In this document: piece by piece, positions 1-6,561 of the stretch
Position numbering within the stretch: position 1 is the stretch's first letter
Layout: each line of letters begins with the position of its first letter
Source of the DNA: a virus
IMG/VR virus record: IMGVR_UViG_3300048447_000446
Location: 1-20,999 of that record
DNA length: 20,999 nucleotides
Direction: 5' to 3' (one strand)
Position numbers and translations under genes: made by a program
Notes under the pieces: generated by a model
What the model saw: the letters and a program-made list of their open reading frames with translations, nothing else
Databases searched by the model: none
What the model was told of the DNA's origin: nothing

Positions 1-104
1 GCCCCATGGCCCCCATGATTCGGCGCACCAAAGAACTCTACGACCCCAACACCGGGGCCGTGGTGTACCGCCGGGTCACCAGAACCGAAGGGGGCGAGCC
101 ATGA
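1..104 (+). CDS. C-terminal end of an upstream phage gene (partial)
   Basis: An open frame enters from the left edge and ends at TGA 102-104, leaving about 33 codons (ending RVTRTEGGEP). It overlaps the next ATG by four bases (ATGA), so it belongs to the same operon. No domain can be recognised in so short a tail. In Mu-like genomes the genes just before this block are the transposase A and the ATPase B, so a transposition protein is the positional guess only. Confidence 0.55.
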   Translation, partial: PMAPMIRRTKELYDPNTGAVVYRRVTRTEGGEP

Positions 105-484
105 GCGCCATTCGCCGCACCCGCGCCGTAGATATTTCCAACTGGGGCGCTGAACCGCCCCGCTGGATCACCCTGCTCGCCAACGAAGTGCGCGCCACCA
201 ATCGCAAGATGGCTGGTGATCGTATCGGCGTCTCGCGCAGCGCAGTCTCTTTGGCACTGGCCAACCGCTACCCCAGCCCATCTACCAGCAGCATCGAAAA
301 GAAGGTGCTGGAAGCGCTGGATGGCCTGAACTGCCCCGCGCAAGAACGCACCATCAGCGTGGAACAGTGCCGCGAGTACCGCTCGCGCCCAGCGCCCACC
401 CACAACCCCATGGCCATGCGCCTATGGCGCAGCTGCCAAACCTGCCCGAACAACCCCGACCGCCAGCAGGGAGAAGACCAATGA
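101..484 (+). CDS. Small HTH DNA-binding protein with a four-cysteine C-terminus
   Basis: This is a 127-aa protein. Residues about 35-58 (KMAGDRIGVSRSAVSLALAN) read as a helix-turn-helix of the Xre/LacI-like type, so DNA binding is likely. The C-terminal half carries Cys78-Pro, Cys90, Cys112 and Cys115 (SCQTC), a spacing that could hold a zinc ion or an Fe-S cluster. It is translationally coupled at both ends by ATGA overlaps, placing it inside the early operon behind the presumed transposition genes. Comparable HTH-plus-cysteine proteins occur in Mu-like prophages, but no precise role is known to me. It may be an early regulator; the lysogeny repressor itself should lie upstream, outside the window. 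Confidence 0.8.
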   Translation: MSAIRRTRAVDISNWGAEPPRWITLLANEVRATNRKMAGDRIGVSRSAVSLALANRYPSPSTSSIEKKVLEALDGLNCPAQERTISVEQCREYRSRPAPTHNPMAMRLWRSCQTCPNNPDRQQGEDQ

Positions 485-1116
485 CCCTCAAAGCCACCTG
501 CCCCGAATGCGGCATGAGCGGCGACATGGCCGCGTTCGTTACCCAAGGCGAACACAACCAGGCACTAGCCGCCGCGCTAGAGATGCCCGCCTTGCTGAGC
601 AGCCGCATCGTGCGCTACCTCGGCATGTTCCGGCCCAAATCGCGCGCCCTGGCCAGCGCCAAAAGCGCCCGCCTGCTGGGCGAGCTGAAAGACGTCATCA
701 CCAGCGGCGTGATTGAGCGTAAAGGCATCACCCGTGAAGCGCCGCTCAAGGTCTGGGTGATGGCGCTGGATCAACTGCTAGAGCGCCCACCCAGCAACCT
801 ACCGCTCACCGGCCACGGCTACCTCTATGAGGTGGTGGCCAACTGTGCCGACCGCCACGCCGCCGATGTGGAAAAGCAGAGAGAGGAGCAAGTTCGTAGC
901 GGTGCCAAACAGCCTGCAAACCGCGCCGCCGTTGCCCCCCTGCGCGAGCGCTCCACCGATGACGTACTTGCCGAACACGAACGGTTAGCCCAGCGCAAAG
1001 CGCACGTTACCCAGCAGCGCCCGCCGCAACACGACAAAGCCGCTGAAAAAGCCAACGCCCCAAAGCGCCTAAGCGACCTACTCAAAGGGGCAGCCAGCCA
1101 GGGAGAACAGCCATGA
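481..1116 (+). CDS. Conserved phage protein with N-terminal CPECG motif
   Basis: The protein is 211 aa if started at ATG 481, which overlaps the previous stop as ATGA; longer in-frame starts upstream would lie wholly within the previous gene. Residues 6-11 (TCPECG) look like half of a zinc ribbon. The segment around 35-120 (RYLGMFRPKSRAL, then LLGELKDVI and an HGYLYEVV stretch) recalls a phage protein type sometimes labelled replication or helicase-loader-like, which I cannot confirm. The last 70 residues are charged and probably disordered. Its early-operon position fits a DNA-metabolism role. Function is not assigned. Confidence 0.75.
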   Translation: MTLKATCPECGMSGDMAAFVTQGEHNQALAAALEMPALLSSRIVRYLGMFRPKSRALASAKSARLLGELKDVITSGVIERKGITREAPLKVWVMALDQLLERPPSNLPLTGHGYLYEVVANCADRHAADVEKQREEQVRSGAKQPANRAAVAPLRERSTDDVLAEHERLAQRKAHVTQQRPPQHDKAAEKANAPKRLSDLLKGAASQGEQP

Positions 1117-1538
1117 ACACCATTACCGACAGCGAACTGGAGTACTACGCCGACCGCTTCGTGCGCCTGCGTATCGCTCGCCACGGCTTCAACTTGGCGC
1201 AGTACATCGCCAACCCCGTCGTGATTGAACGGCTAGCCCTAGAGCCAGAGCCGTTGCTACCCCAGCAGCAGGCCGCCGTGCTGCGCTTCTGGCAACGCTG
1301 GGACACCGGCCTAGCAGCGGTATCCGAAGCGGCTAGCGAGTGCGACGACATCGATATTCAAGCCGCAGCCTGGGACTGGCGCGACCTGCTTGACCGCTGG
1401 CGTGAAGAAGTCGCCCAAGCCGAGCGCGCCTTAAACCGCATGAGCCAGCGCAACGGCGCGTTCGTCGAGCCGATGCGACATCACCGTCACCACGGGCGTA
1501 ACCGCACCGCCTCCAACTTTGCCCGTAAAGGAGCCTGA
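1113..1538 (+). CDS. Hypothetical early phage protein
   Basis: A 141-aa protein joined to its neighbour by an ATGA overlap at 1113-1116. It is rich in Trp, Arg and Glu, looks mostly helical, and shows no signal peptide or membrane segment. The C-terminus is basic with a His cluster (HHRHH, about residues 123-127). No family was recognised. The tight coupling and uniform base composition support a genuine gene of the early operon. Confidence 0.7.
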   Translation: MNTITDSELEYYADRFVRLRIARHGFNLAQYIANPVVIERLALEPEPLLPQQQAAVLRFWQRWDTGLAAVSEAASECDDIDIQAAAWDWRDLLDRWREEVAQAERALNRMSQRNGAFVEPMRHHRHHGRNRTASNFARKGA

Positions 1539-1539
1539 G

Positions 1540-1779
1540 ATGAGCAACACCACTAACGCCATGCTGCGGCTACTCAACATCGACGATATCGGTAAAGCCT
1601 CGGTCTGCGATGTGCTGAATGACATGGACACCTCCAACGTCGGCCAAGTGGCCATTCAGCTCGGCAGCAGCGAAGGCCAAGTGCGTGGAGCGCTGATCTG
1701 CCTGAACGGCCCCGATACCCAGCGCTATATCGATGCTTTTAACGCTGTTTCTAACGCCATCGAAGAAGAACAGGAGTAA
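1540..1779 (+). CDS. Small hypothetical early protein
   Basis: A 79-aa acidic protein. The ATG at 1540 is preferred over an in-frame TTG at 1519 because AAAGGAG (about 1527-1533) sits seven bases before it. The previous gene stops at 1538, so the two are nearly abutting. Residues 20-60 (ASVCDVLNDM, VAIQLGSSEGQVRGAL) could form a small helical or HTH-like fold, but this is not diagnostic. Function is unknown. Confidence 0.7.
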   Translation: MSNTTNAMLRLLNIDDIGKASVCDVLNDMDTSNVGQVAIQLGSSEGQVRGALICLNGPDTQRYIDAFNAVSNAIEEEQE

Positions 1780-1782
1780 CCC

Positions 1783-2415
1783 ATGAACACGACAGTGACC
1801 GAGACCACCCAGATCCCCGACGGCTACCGCATGGACGCTAAAGGGCGACTGATCCCCGAAGAGAGCATCAAGCCCATCGACCAAGCCCGCGATGAACTCG
1901 CCATCGAGCTGGTGACCAAGGCCATCGAGCTGAACCGCCAACTGCAGCAGTTCAAAGCCGCCGCCTTTGGCGACATCGAAACGTTCGTGCAGCTCTCTGC
2001 CGAGCAATACGGCGTCAACGTTGGCGGCAAGAAAGGCAACGTCACGCTGCTGAGCTTCGATGGCCGCTACAAAATCCAGCGCCAAATCTCCGACCACATC
2101 ACCTTCGATGAGCGTCTGGAAGCGGCCAAAGCCCTGATTGATGAGTGCCTGAAAGACTGGACCGACGGCGCACGCTCGGAGGTGAAGACCATCGTGCAAG
2201 ACGCCTTCCGCACCGACAAGCAAGGCAATCTGCGCACCGGCGCGGTGTTAGCCCTGCGCCGCTACGACTTCGACGACAAGCGTTGGCTAAAAGCCATGAA
2301 CGCCATCAGCGATGCCGTGCAAATCACCGGCTCCAAAAGCTACGTGCGGATCTACGAGCGCATCGGTGAAACCGAGCGGTACCAGCCCATCAGCCTGAAC
2401 ATCGCGGAGGTGTGA
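1783..2415 (+). CDS. DUF3164 family phage protein
   Basis: A 210-aa protein with the hallmarks of DUF3164, a family found in early regions of Mu-like prophages. It has an N-terminal IPDGYRMDAKGRLIPEE segment, the central GGKKGNVTLLSFDGRYKIQR stretch (about residues 80-99) and a C-terminal RRYDFDDKRWLKAM...AISDA...KSYVRIYER block. The biochemical role of the family is not established. The start follows AGGAGTAACCC, a good ribosome-binding site. It is soluble, with no membrane segments. The family match is strong; the function is unknown. Confidence 0.88.
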   Translation: MNTTVTETTQIPDGYRMDAKGRLIPEESIKPIDQARDELAIELVTKAIELNRQLQQFKAAAFGDIETFVQLSAEQYGVNVGGKKGNVTLLSFDGRYKIQRQISDHITFDERLEAAKALIDECLKDWTDGARSEVKTIVQDAFRTDKQGNLRTGAVLALRRYDFDDKRWLKAMNAISDAVQITGSKSYVRIYERIGETERYQPISLNIAEV

Positions 2416-2418
2416 CCC

Positions 2419-2577
2419 ATGCCCAGAAAGTGCGCCTATTTCTACCAACTCCAAGAGCGCGGCATCAGTGCCGCGCAGGCCAAACGGTGGCTCAAGAAGA
2501 ACCCGATGCCACGCCAATGGAAGCACAGCGCATGGCGTTGGGCTGCTGAGAACATGACCGACGAGGTGGCCCAATGA
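2419..2577 (+). CDS. 52-aa hypothetical protein
   Basis: A short gene of 52 codons starting MPRKCAYFYQLQERG and ending just inside the next gene (TGA 2575-2577 overlaps ATG 2574 as ATGA). It lies three bases after the DUF3164 stop and fills what would otherwise be a gap. It is strongly basic and Trp-rich (KRWLKKNPMPRQW), suggesting nucleic-acid contact or a partner-bound peptide. No family was recognised. Coupling at its 3' end is the main support. Confidence 0.65.
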   Translation: MPRKCAYFYQLQERGISAAQAKRWLKKNPMPRQWKHSAWRWAAENMTDEVAQ

Positions 2578-2810
2578 GCAACGTATTGAATGCCTCCTCC
2601 ATCCGCGTCAGCCCAGCCATGGGCGGCTTTGTCGCGACCCTGCGCGGCCAGCGTGCCACCGGCACCACGCACCGCGACGCAGCCCTAAACGTAGCGCGTC
2701 AGGTGTATGGCCCAAAGGTCAACGTACGCAGTGACTACCTGCGCGATGCAGATCCACTAGCGGGCATCCAGTACCGCTACCACATCACCCACCAGCGAGG
2801 TGTGGCATGA
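2574..2810 (+). CDS. Small hypothetical phage protein
   Basis: A 78-aa protein coupled by ATGA overlaps at both ends (2574 and 2807). It begins MSNVLNASSIRVSPAMGGF and holds a short VATLRGQRATGTTHRDAALN stretch that reads like a small beta-hairpin plus helix, reminiscent of compact RNA/DNA-binding folds. That resemblance is weak. Function is unknown. Confidence 0.65.
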   Translation: MSNVLNASSIRVSPAMGGFVATLRGQRATGTTHRDAALNVARQVYGPKVNVRSDYLRDADPLAGIQYRYHITHQRGVA

Positions 2811-3016
2811 GCGAGAAAGTAAAAACCAGCACCAAGGCCATGATCACGATTGAGCCTAACGAAGGTGGCGGCTTCACGGTATACGTCGGATTCAATGGCG
2901 ATAAAGCCGAATCGCCTCAAATGAAACAGGCAGGCAAGTTAGCGCTGCTGGGAATGCTGGCCATTAAAGAGGCCTTGGAAGAAGTCGGCGGCACCACTCA
3001 AACCACCATCCACTAA
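2807..3016 (+). CDS. Small hypothetical phage protein
   Basis: A 69-aa protein coupled to the previous gene by ATGA. The middle (MITIEPNEGGGFTVYVGF) suggests a short beta-meander, followed by a helix (KQAGKLALLGMLAIKEAL). There are no cysteines and no membrane segment. It ends the first tightly coupled run; a hairpin at 3022-3040 follows. Function is unknown. Confidence 0.65.
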   Translation: MSEKVKTSTKAMITIEPNEGGGFTVYVGFNGDKAESPQMKQAGKLALLGMLAIKEALEEVGGTTQTTIH

Positions 3017-3021
3017 GCGAA

Positions 3022-3040
3022 ACGCCCCTATGTGGGGCGT
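3022..3040 (+). terminator. GC-rich hairpin after the first early gene run
   Basis: ACGCCCC (3022-3028) and GGGGCGT (3034-3040) form a perfect 7-bp stem with a 5-base loop six bases after the stop of the previous gene. No T-run follows, so it is a weak intrinsic terminator at best. It may attenuate or protect the mRNA 3' end ahead of the lower-GC genes at 3090-3745. Confidence 0.4.
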
Positions 3041-3089
3041 CTGCCGGGCGCGGTGGCCCAGCACTGATGAGCAGCCAATGAGGTGAACA

Positions 3090-3494
3090 ATGGATAAGTG
3101 GAAAGATATCAAAGAGCGCTTAAACCACCTGCACGGTTCAGTAGAGCTGCTGGCGGATGGGCACACGCTGTCAATGATCAAGGTGCATGACGGAAAGAAG
3201 ATATTTGTCCGCGTATACGTAGACGGCTGCGTGGACTTCAAATGGACAAAAACCGAGGACGGTAAGCCAGTGCATGCCCAAGGGCGATTCTGGCGGCCAT
3301 TGAAACGGGCGGCATATCCAAAAAAAGCTTACCCGAGCTTGAAACGTATATATGGCAAGAAAGAAGCCGATCGAATGGTAACGCCTCGGGTGATCGGCGT
3401 TGTGCCGGATTTTGGCACCGAAGGCGCTGCTGTGGCGCACCTCAAGAAGCACTTCCCTGATCTTGAGATCAAGGCGGATGAGGTGGCGTCATGA
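3090..3494 (+). CDS. Hypothetical protein of lower GC content
   Basis: A 134-aa protein preceded by GAGGTGAACA, an acceptable ribosome-binding site. The N-terminal half looks like beta-strands around MIKVHDGKKIFVRVYVDGCV; the rest is basic (FWRPLKRAAYPKKAYPSLKRIYGKKEAD) and may bind nucleic acid. No family was recognised. A sample line here (3301-3360) is 26/60 G+C, lower than the flanking early genes, so it may be a more recent arrival. It ends in an ATGA overlap with the next gene, and the two form a pair. Confidence 0.7.
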   Translation: MDKWKDIKERLNHLHGSVELLADGHTLSMIKVHDGKKIFVRVYVDGCVDFKWTKTEDGKPVHAQGRFWRPLKRAAYPKKAYPSLKRIYGKKEADRMVTPRVIGVVPDFGTEGAAVAHLKKHFPDLEIKADEVAS

Positions 3495-3745
3495 GCCCCA
3501 AAAAAGATTACGTGATCGTAGTTGATCGTGTGATTGGCGAAGGGTGGTTTAGCGGAGCAAGTGACGAGGATGAAGCCTCTCCCTATGTGCCTAGCACCGA
3601 AGATCCATTGTTAGCTGTGCGCTACCAGGATTTCACAGAGGCAAATGCTGAGCTTAAAGCGTTAGTAAGTGAGTACCCATCTACTCGGTTTCGCCTGGAT
3701 GTATTAGAGCCAATCACTGATGAACGTACAGATGAGGTAGCGTAA
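3491..3745 (+). CDS. Small acidic hypothetical protein
   Basis: An 84-aa acidic protein (DEDEAS, TDERTDEVA) coupled to the previous gene by ATGA and to the next by a one-base TAATG overlap. The line at 3601-3660 is 28/60 G+C, so it shares the lower GC of its partner. The N-terminal KDYVIVVDRVIGEGWF could be a beta-strand lead-in. A small acidic product beside a basic one may indicate an interacting pair, which is inference. No family was recognised. Confidence 0.65.
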   Translation: MSPKKDYVIVVDRVIGEGWFSGASDEDEASPYVPSTEDPLLAVRYQDFTEANAELKALVSEYPSTRFRLDVLEPITDERTDEVA

Positions 3746-4188
3746 TGACCCTAGAACGCATCCCCTTTAAGCCAGTGGGCAACGATTGGATGGAGTCGTT
3801 CGACATGCTCTGCGGCATGTGCAAGCGCCTGGGCGAATGCGAAGTCGTGGAAGGCATGATCGACATGAAGGACGGCAAGCCGTGGCCCCAAGGCGGCTGG
3901 GTAACCGACCCAGGCGCAGGCATCACCTGCCTAAGCTACGAACCGAAGCCCGTGAAAGCACTGCAAGGCGAAGCGCTAGAAGAAGCCCTTAGCCAAGCGG
4001 TGCCTATGTGCGGCGGCTGTGCGGCTCGCAAGGGTAGCGACGCTTCCAAGAGCCTCCACACGCAAAGAGACTTCAACGCCGCCGTAAAGCGTCGCGGCAT
4101 CTTCGCGTGCCACGAGGGTGATAACCACGGCAAACCCTGCGGCGGCTGGTGCCACGCGGTACGCCGCCAGATGGGAGCCAAGCAATGA
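3745..4188 (+). CDS. Cysteine-rich conserved phage protein (putative zinc-binding)
   Basis: A 147-aa protein with nine cysteines: Cys23 and Cys26 (CGMC), Cys32, Cys62, Cys89 and Cys92 (CGGC), Cys122-His123, Cys132 and Cys136 (CGGWC). The paired CxxC motifs and the C-terminal CHEG...PCGGWCHAVRR block suggest two metal sites or an Fe-S centre in a cytoplasmic protein. It starts on a TAATG overlap and ends with an ATGA overlap into gemA. Similar proteins sit before gemA in other Mu-like prophages, to my recollection. The role is unknown; a nucleic-acid-linked regulatory function is a guess. Confidence 0.75.
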   Translation: MTLERIPFKPVGNDWMESFDMLCGMCKRLGECEVVEGMIDMKDGKPWPQGGWVTDPGAGITCLSYEPKPVKALQGEALEEALSQAVPMCGGCAARKGSDASKSLHTQRDFNAAVKRRGIFACHEGDNHGKPCGGWCHAVRRQMGAKQ

Positions 4189-4607
4189 TCAGCAAAGGCA
4201 AGCTCGCTCAGATCCACATTGCAAAGGCCCAACTGGGCCTGAGTGATGAAGACTACCGCGCAATCCTGGCGCGGACAGCGGGCGTGAGCAGTGCCAAAGA
4301 ACTCACCAACCGCACCGTTGGCGGCGTGATGCACGAGTTTCGCCGCCTCGGTTTTGAACCCAAGCCCGCCAAGAAAGCAGGCCGCAAGGCACCGCGCCCA
4401 CCAGCGACCCGCCAAGCGGAAATGAAAAAGGTAGAGGCGCTGCTAGCAGAAGCGGGCCGCGCTTGGGCCTACGCAGACGGCATGGCAAAGCACATGTTCA
4501 AAGTCGACCGCGTGGACTTTCTCGACGACAGCCAACTGCACAAACTGCTGCAAGCGCTCATCATCGACGCCAAACGGAAAGGACGGTACCCCGATGAACT
4601 CAAATGA
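4185..4607 (+). CDS. gemA: GemA-like regulatory protein (DUF1018)
   Basis: A 140-aa protein starting at ATG 4185 (ATGA overlap with the previous stop); a start further upstream would lie inside that gene. The N-terminus has the family's signature, QIHIAKAQLGLSDEDYRAIL followed by a TAGVSSAKELT segment. A C-terminal domain follows (about residues 75-138: EALLAEAGRAWAYADGMAKHMF...DSQLHKLLQALI). In Mu, GemA is a semi-early protein that affects host gene expression and DNA supercoiling. Its 3' end overlaps the mor gene by 14 bases, so the two are co-translated. Confidence 0.88.
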   Translation: MISKGKLAQIHIAKAQLGLSDEDYRAILARTAGVSSAKELTNRTVGGVMHEFRRLGFEPKPAKKAGRKAPRPPATRQAEMKKVEALLAEAGRAWAYADGMAKHMFKVDRVDFLDDSQLHKLLQALIIDAKRKGRYPDELK

Positions 4608-5007
4608 CGACAACCTCGATTTTGGGTTCGATGAGATCCCCGCCGATGCCCTGGAACGCTTGCCCGACCCAGAGCTAGCCCGCCACTGGCCACAGTCACT
4701 GGTGGACATGCTGCAGGTGATCGAAGCGGAATACGTCGAGATAGGTCTGGAGCCACGCATCGCCCAACGCCTGGCATTTTCCACCCTAAGAATTCTGGCG
4801 TATTACCACGGCGGGCAGGTATTCTATTTAGCCAAAGGGGATCAGCTCGACCGAGCGCTGCGCGACCATCAAATATGGTGCGAGTTTAACGGCAGCAACC
4901 ACGCCGAGTTGGCACGGCGCTACGATAAAAACGTGATCCAGATCTACAAGATCCTGGCCGAACAGCGGTCATTGCACAGGAACCGCATTCAGCCAGGGCT
5001 GTTTTAA
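4594..5007 (+). CDS. mor: Mor-family middle operon transcription activator
   Basis: A 137-aa protein matching the Mor/C activator family. It has an acidic N-terminus, a central dimerisation region ending GGQVFYLAKG (about residues 73-82), then a helix-turn-helix (NHAELARRYDKNVIQIYKIL, about 102-121). Mor of Mu binds a dyad upstream of the middle promoter and recruits RNA polymerase where the -35 element is poor. Here it directly follows gemA, as in Mu. No separate C gene is visible downstream, so this single activator may drive the lysis and late genes itself. Confidence 0.9.
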   Translation: MNSNDDNLDFGFDEIPADALERLPDPELARHWPQSLVDMLQVIEAEYVEIGLEPRIAQRLAFSTLRILAYYHGGQVFYLAKGDQLDRALRDHQIWCEFNGSNHAELARRYDKNVIQIYKILAEQRSLHRNRIQPGLF

Positions 5008-5020
5008 GGGAGGGGACACC

Positions 5021-5362
5021 ATGAAAGCACTTGCAGGCATCACGATCATCAGCGCCGCACTGCTGGCGGGTTGTGGCGAAAGCCAAGCCACTAGCAACGT
5101 CACTCTTGATGAAGAAGCACTTAAAGCCGAAGTCATGGAAAGTGAATCGGTGCACGACTTCTTGATCACAGAAACTGGCGCTATTTACGTCGGTATGTTG
5201 GATAACGGTAACAGTCGAAACGGCTTCGCTAGCTATGTCTGCGAAGTGGTAAGAAGCCATGCCACTGGCGAAGGTAATCGCCTAGTACGTATTATCGATA
5301 TTGCGGCTGTCTCCAGAGGAGAAGGGTTCAAGACTCTGGGGCGACATCAATGTAAAGTTTAA
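5021..5362 (+). CDS. Small predicted lipoprotein
   Basis: A 113-aa protein with a type II signal: Lys2, a hydrophobic stretch (about 4-16) and lipobox LLAGC (14-18), so Cys18 should be lipidated. Gly at +2 favours the outer membrane. The mature part is acidic at first (LDEEALKAEVMESES) and has a later Cys pair (SYVCEV and HQCKV) that may form a disulphide. A strong ribosome-binding site (GGGAGGGG) precedes ATG 5021. Local GC is low (line 5161-5220 is 26/60). It follows mor and precedes a terminator. A cell-surface or superinfection-exclusion role is plausible but unproven. Confidence 0.8.
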   Translation: MKALAGITIISAALLAGCGESQATSNVTLDEEALKAEVMESESVHDFLITETGAIYVGMLDNGNSRNGFASYVCEVVRSHATGEGNRLVRIIDIAAVSRGEGFKTLGRHQCKV

Positions 5363-5382
5363 GCCTTTAGCCAACACCTACA

Positions 5383-5410
5383 AACCCGCCACGGCGGGTT
5401 GTTTGCTTTC
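5383..5410 (+). terminator. Candidate intrinsic terminator after mor/lipoprotein block
   Basis: AACCCGC (5383-5389) pairs with GCGGGTT (5394-5400) around the tetraloop CACG, followed by a T-rich tract GTTTGCTTT. It lies about 20 bases after the lipoprotein stop and fits as the end of the early/middle transcript. Confidence 0.7.
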
Positions 5411-5417
5411 TGGGGCA

Positions 5418-5446
5418 TTGCCAAACCTCCCGCAATCGCGTTGAAT
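5418..5446 (+). promoter_or_regulatory. Possible sigma-70-like promoter between two terminators
   Basis: TTGCCA (5418-5423), a 17-base spacer and TTGAAT (5441-5446) give a moderate -35/-10 match. A transcript from about 5453 would cross a 10-base direct repeat and end at the terminator near 5519, about 70 bases later. This is motif matching only; chance is a real alternative. Confidence 0.25.
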
Positions 5447-5451
5447 ACTCA

Positions 5452-5486
5452 CCAGAGCGCCCGAGCAGCCCGACTGCCAGAGCGCC
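5452..5486 (+). repeat. 10-bp direct repeat CCAGAGCGCC, 25-bp period
   Basis: CCAGAGCGCC occurs at 5452-5461 and again at 5477-5486 in the non-coding stretch between the two terminators. It could be a protein-binding tandem site or part of a short RNA. The gap 5363-5614 otherwise holds only the terminators and the presumed promoter region for the lysis genes. Confidence 0.6.
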
Positions 5487-5493
5487 TCAGAAG

Positions 5494-5519
5494 ATGCCCG
5501 CCCCTCGGTGGGCATTTTT
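5494..5519 (+). terminator. Intrinsic terminator upstream of lysis genes
   Basis: ATGCCCGCC (5494-5502) pairs with GGTGGGCAT (5507-5515, one G-T wobble) around the loop CCTC, followed by TTTT. This is a textbook rho-independent shape on the + strand. It ends whatever is transcribed through the gap before the lysis/late genes. Confidence 0.8.
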
Positions 5520-5614
5520 CTTTAATTCTCGCTAATCCCGACGCCTTACCCTACCGCCCTATCCTGAACCTCACTGCTCTGTGCTTCGCTCACCTGCAAT
5601 GAGGCTCTCTCGCC

Positions 5615-5977
5615 ATGCCCCGTGACGACATCTCTATCCATTTCCGACGCCGTGAATTTGCCTGCAAATGCGGGTGTGGGTTCGATACGGTAGACCTTGA
5701 AACCCTAACGCTACTGCAAGACATCCGTCTGCATTTCGATGCCCCGGTCATCATCAACAGCGGGTGCCGTTGTGCAGACTATAACCGCCGCGTAGGCGGT
5801 GCTGCCGCCAGCCAGCATGTGTTTGGCCGCGCCGCCGATATCCGCGTGCAAGGCATCGACCCCGCCGTGGTAGCCACCTACGTGGAAACCCAGCACCCCA
5901 CGGCCAGCGTGGGACGCTACAACACCTTCACCCACGTAGACACACGCACAAGCGGCCCTGCCCGCTGGGGCGGGTGA
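5615..5977 (+). CDS. M15-family peptidase endolysin
   Basis: A 120-aa protein of the M15 (D-Ala-D-Ala carboxypeptidase/VanY-like) type that cuts peptidoglycan peptide bridges. The zinc-site pattern is visible: SQHVFGRAAD supplies His68 and Asp75, and THVDTR supplies His107 and Asp109. The SGCRCADYNRRVGG segment (about 49-62) precedes them, as usual for this subfamily. There is no signal peptide, so release to the periplasm should need the holin encoded next. The N-terminal FACKCGCGF cysteines are common in these phage enzymes. It opens the lysis operon after a terminator, so a regulated promoter should lie between 5520 and 5614. Confidence 0.9.
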   Translation: MPRDDISIHFRRREFACKCGCGFDTVDLETLTLLQDIRLHFDAPVIINSGCRCADYNRRVGGAAASQHVFGRAADIRVQGIDPAVVATYVETQHPTASVGRYNTFTHVDTRTSGPARWGG

Positions 5978-5980
5978 ACC

Positions 5981-6541
5981 ATGCAATGGCGAGAACTAGC
6001 CACCACCGTGGGCGGTATGGCTCCGCTGATCGGCAGCGCCCTCGGCGGCCCCGCTGGGGCTGCGGTGGGCACCCTTGCTGCAAAAGCCTTAGGCGTTGCC
6101 GCCACCCCCGACGCCGTCGCCCAGGCGCTCGGCGACCCAACCGCCGCCATCAAGCTCCAGCAACTCGAAAACGACCACCAGCAAACCCTCTCCCGCATGG
6201 TGCTAGAAGCCGAAAGCGTGCGCCTTGGCGAGGTAAACAAAACCATGCGGGCCGAAGCGGCGAGCAACGACGCCTATGTACGCCGTTGGCGGCCTACCTT
6301 TGGCTATCTCACTGCGCTTGCCTGGGTCATCCAGTGCGTGGCCATTGCCTGGTCGATTGTGGCCACGCCTGAGCAAGCGGGGGTCGTGGCACAAGCGGTG
6401 ACCGCACTGACACCTATGTGGGGCATTGCCTTAGCCATGCTGGGAGTTAACGCCACCTGCCGAAGCCGCGACAAACAAGTGGCCGCAGGCCAGCAGCCGA
6501 GCGGCTTTATGGATGCCGTTGTAAAGCGCGTTGGCCGCTAA
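5981..6541 (+). CDS. 3TM-type holin
   Basis: A 186-aa protein resembling the three-transmembrane holin family known from gene transfer agents and Mu-like phages. A Gly/Ala-rich hydrophobic segment covers about residues 15-40. A charged central helix (KLQQLENDHQQTLSRMVL) follows, then a conserved RRWRPTFGYLTALAW motif leading into TM2 (about 105-127) and TM3 (about 133-157). It would permeabilise the inner membrane so that the neighbouring endolysin reaches the cell wall. The start lies three bases after the endolysin stop. The family call is confident; membrane topology is inferred. Confidence 0.87.
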   Translation: MQWRELATTVGGMAPLIGSALGGPAGAAVGTLAAKALGVAATPDAVAQALGDPTAAIKLQQLENDHQQTLSRMVLEAESVRLGEVNKTMRAEAASNDAYVRRWRPTFGYLTALAWVIQCVAIAWSIVATPEQAGVVAQAVTALTPMWGIALAMLGVNATCRSRDKQVAAGQQPSGFMDAVVKRVGR

Positions 6542-6561
6542 CCAACCAATAAGGGAACATC

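Noticed and set aside
1570-2223. Long minus-strand open frame of 217 codons
   Set aside because: It lies antisense to the DUF3164 gene and its small neighbour, has no operon partners, and is the kind of frame GC-rich coding DNA produces by chance.
3030-3086. 18-codon frame starting in the hairpin after 3016
   Set aside because: No ribosome-binding site, a start inside a hairpin loop, and a length too short to support.
5399-5602. Open frame of 67 codons in the gap before the endolysin
   Set aside because: It reads straight through an intrinsic terminator and has no ribosome-binding site.
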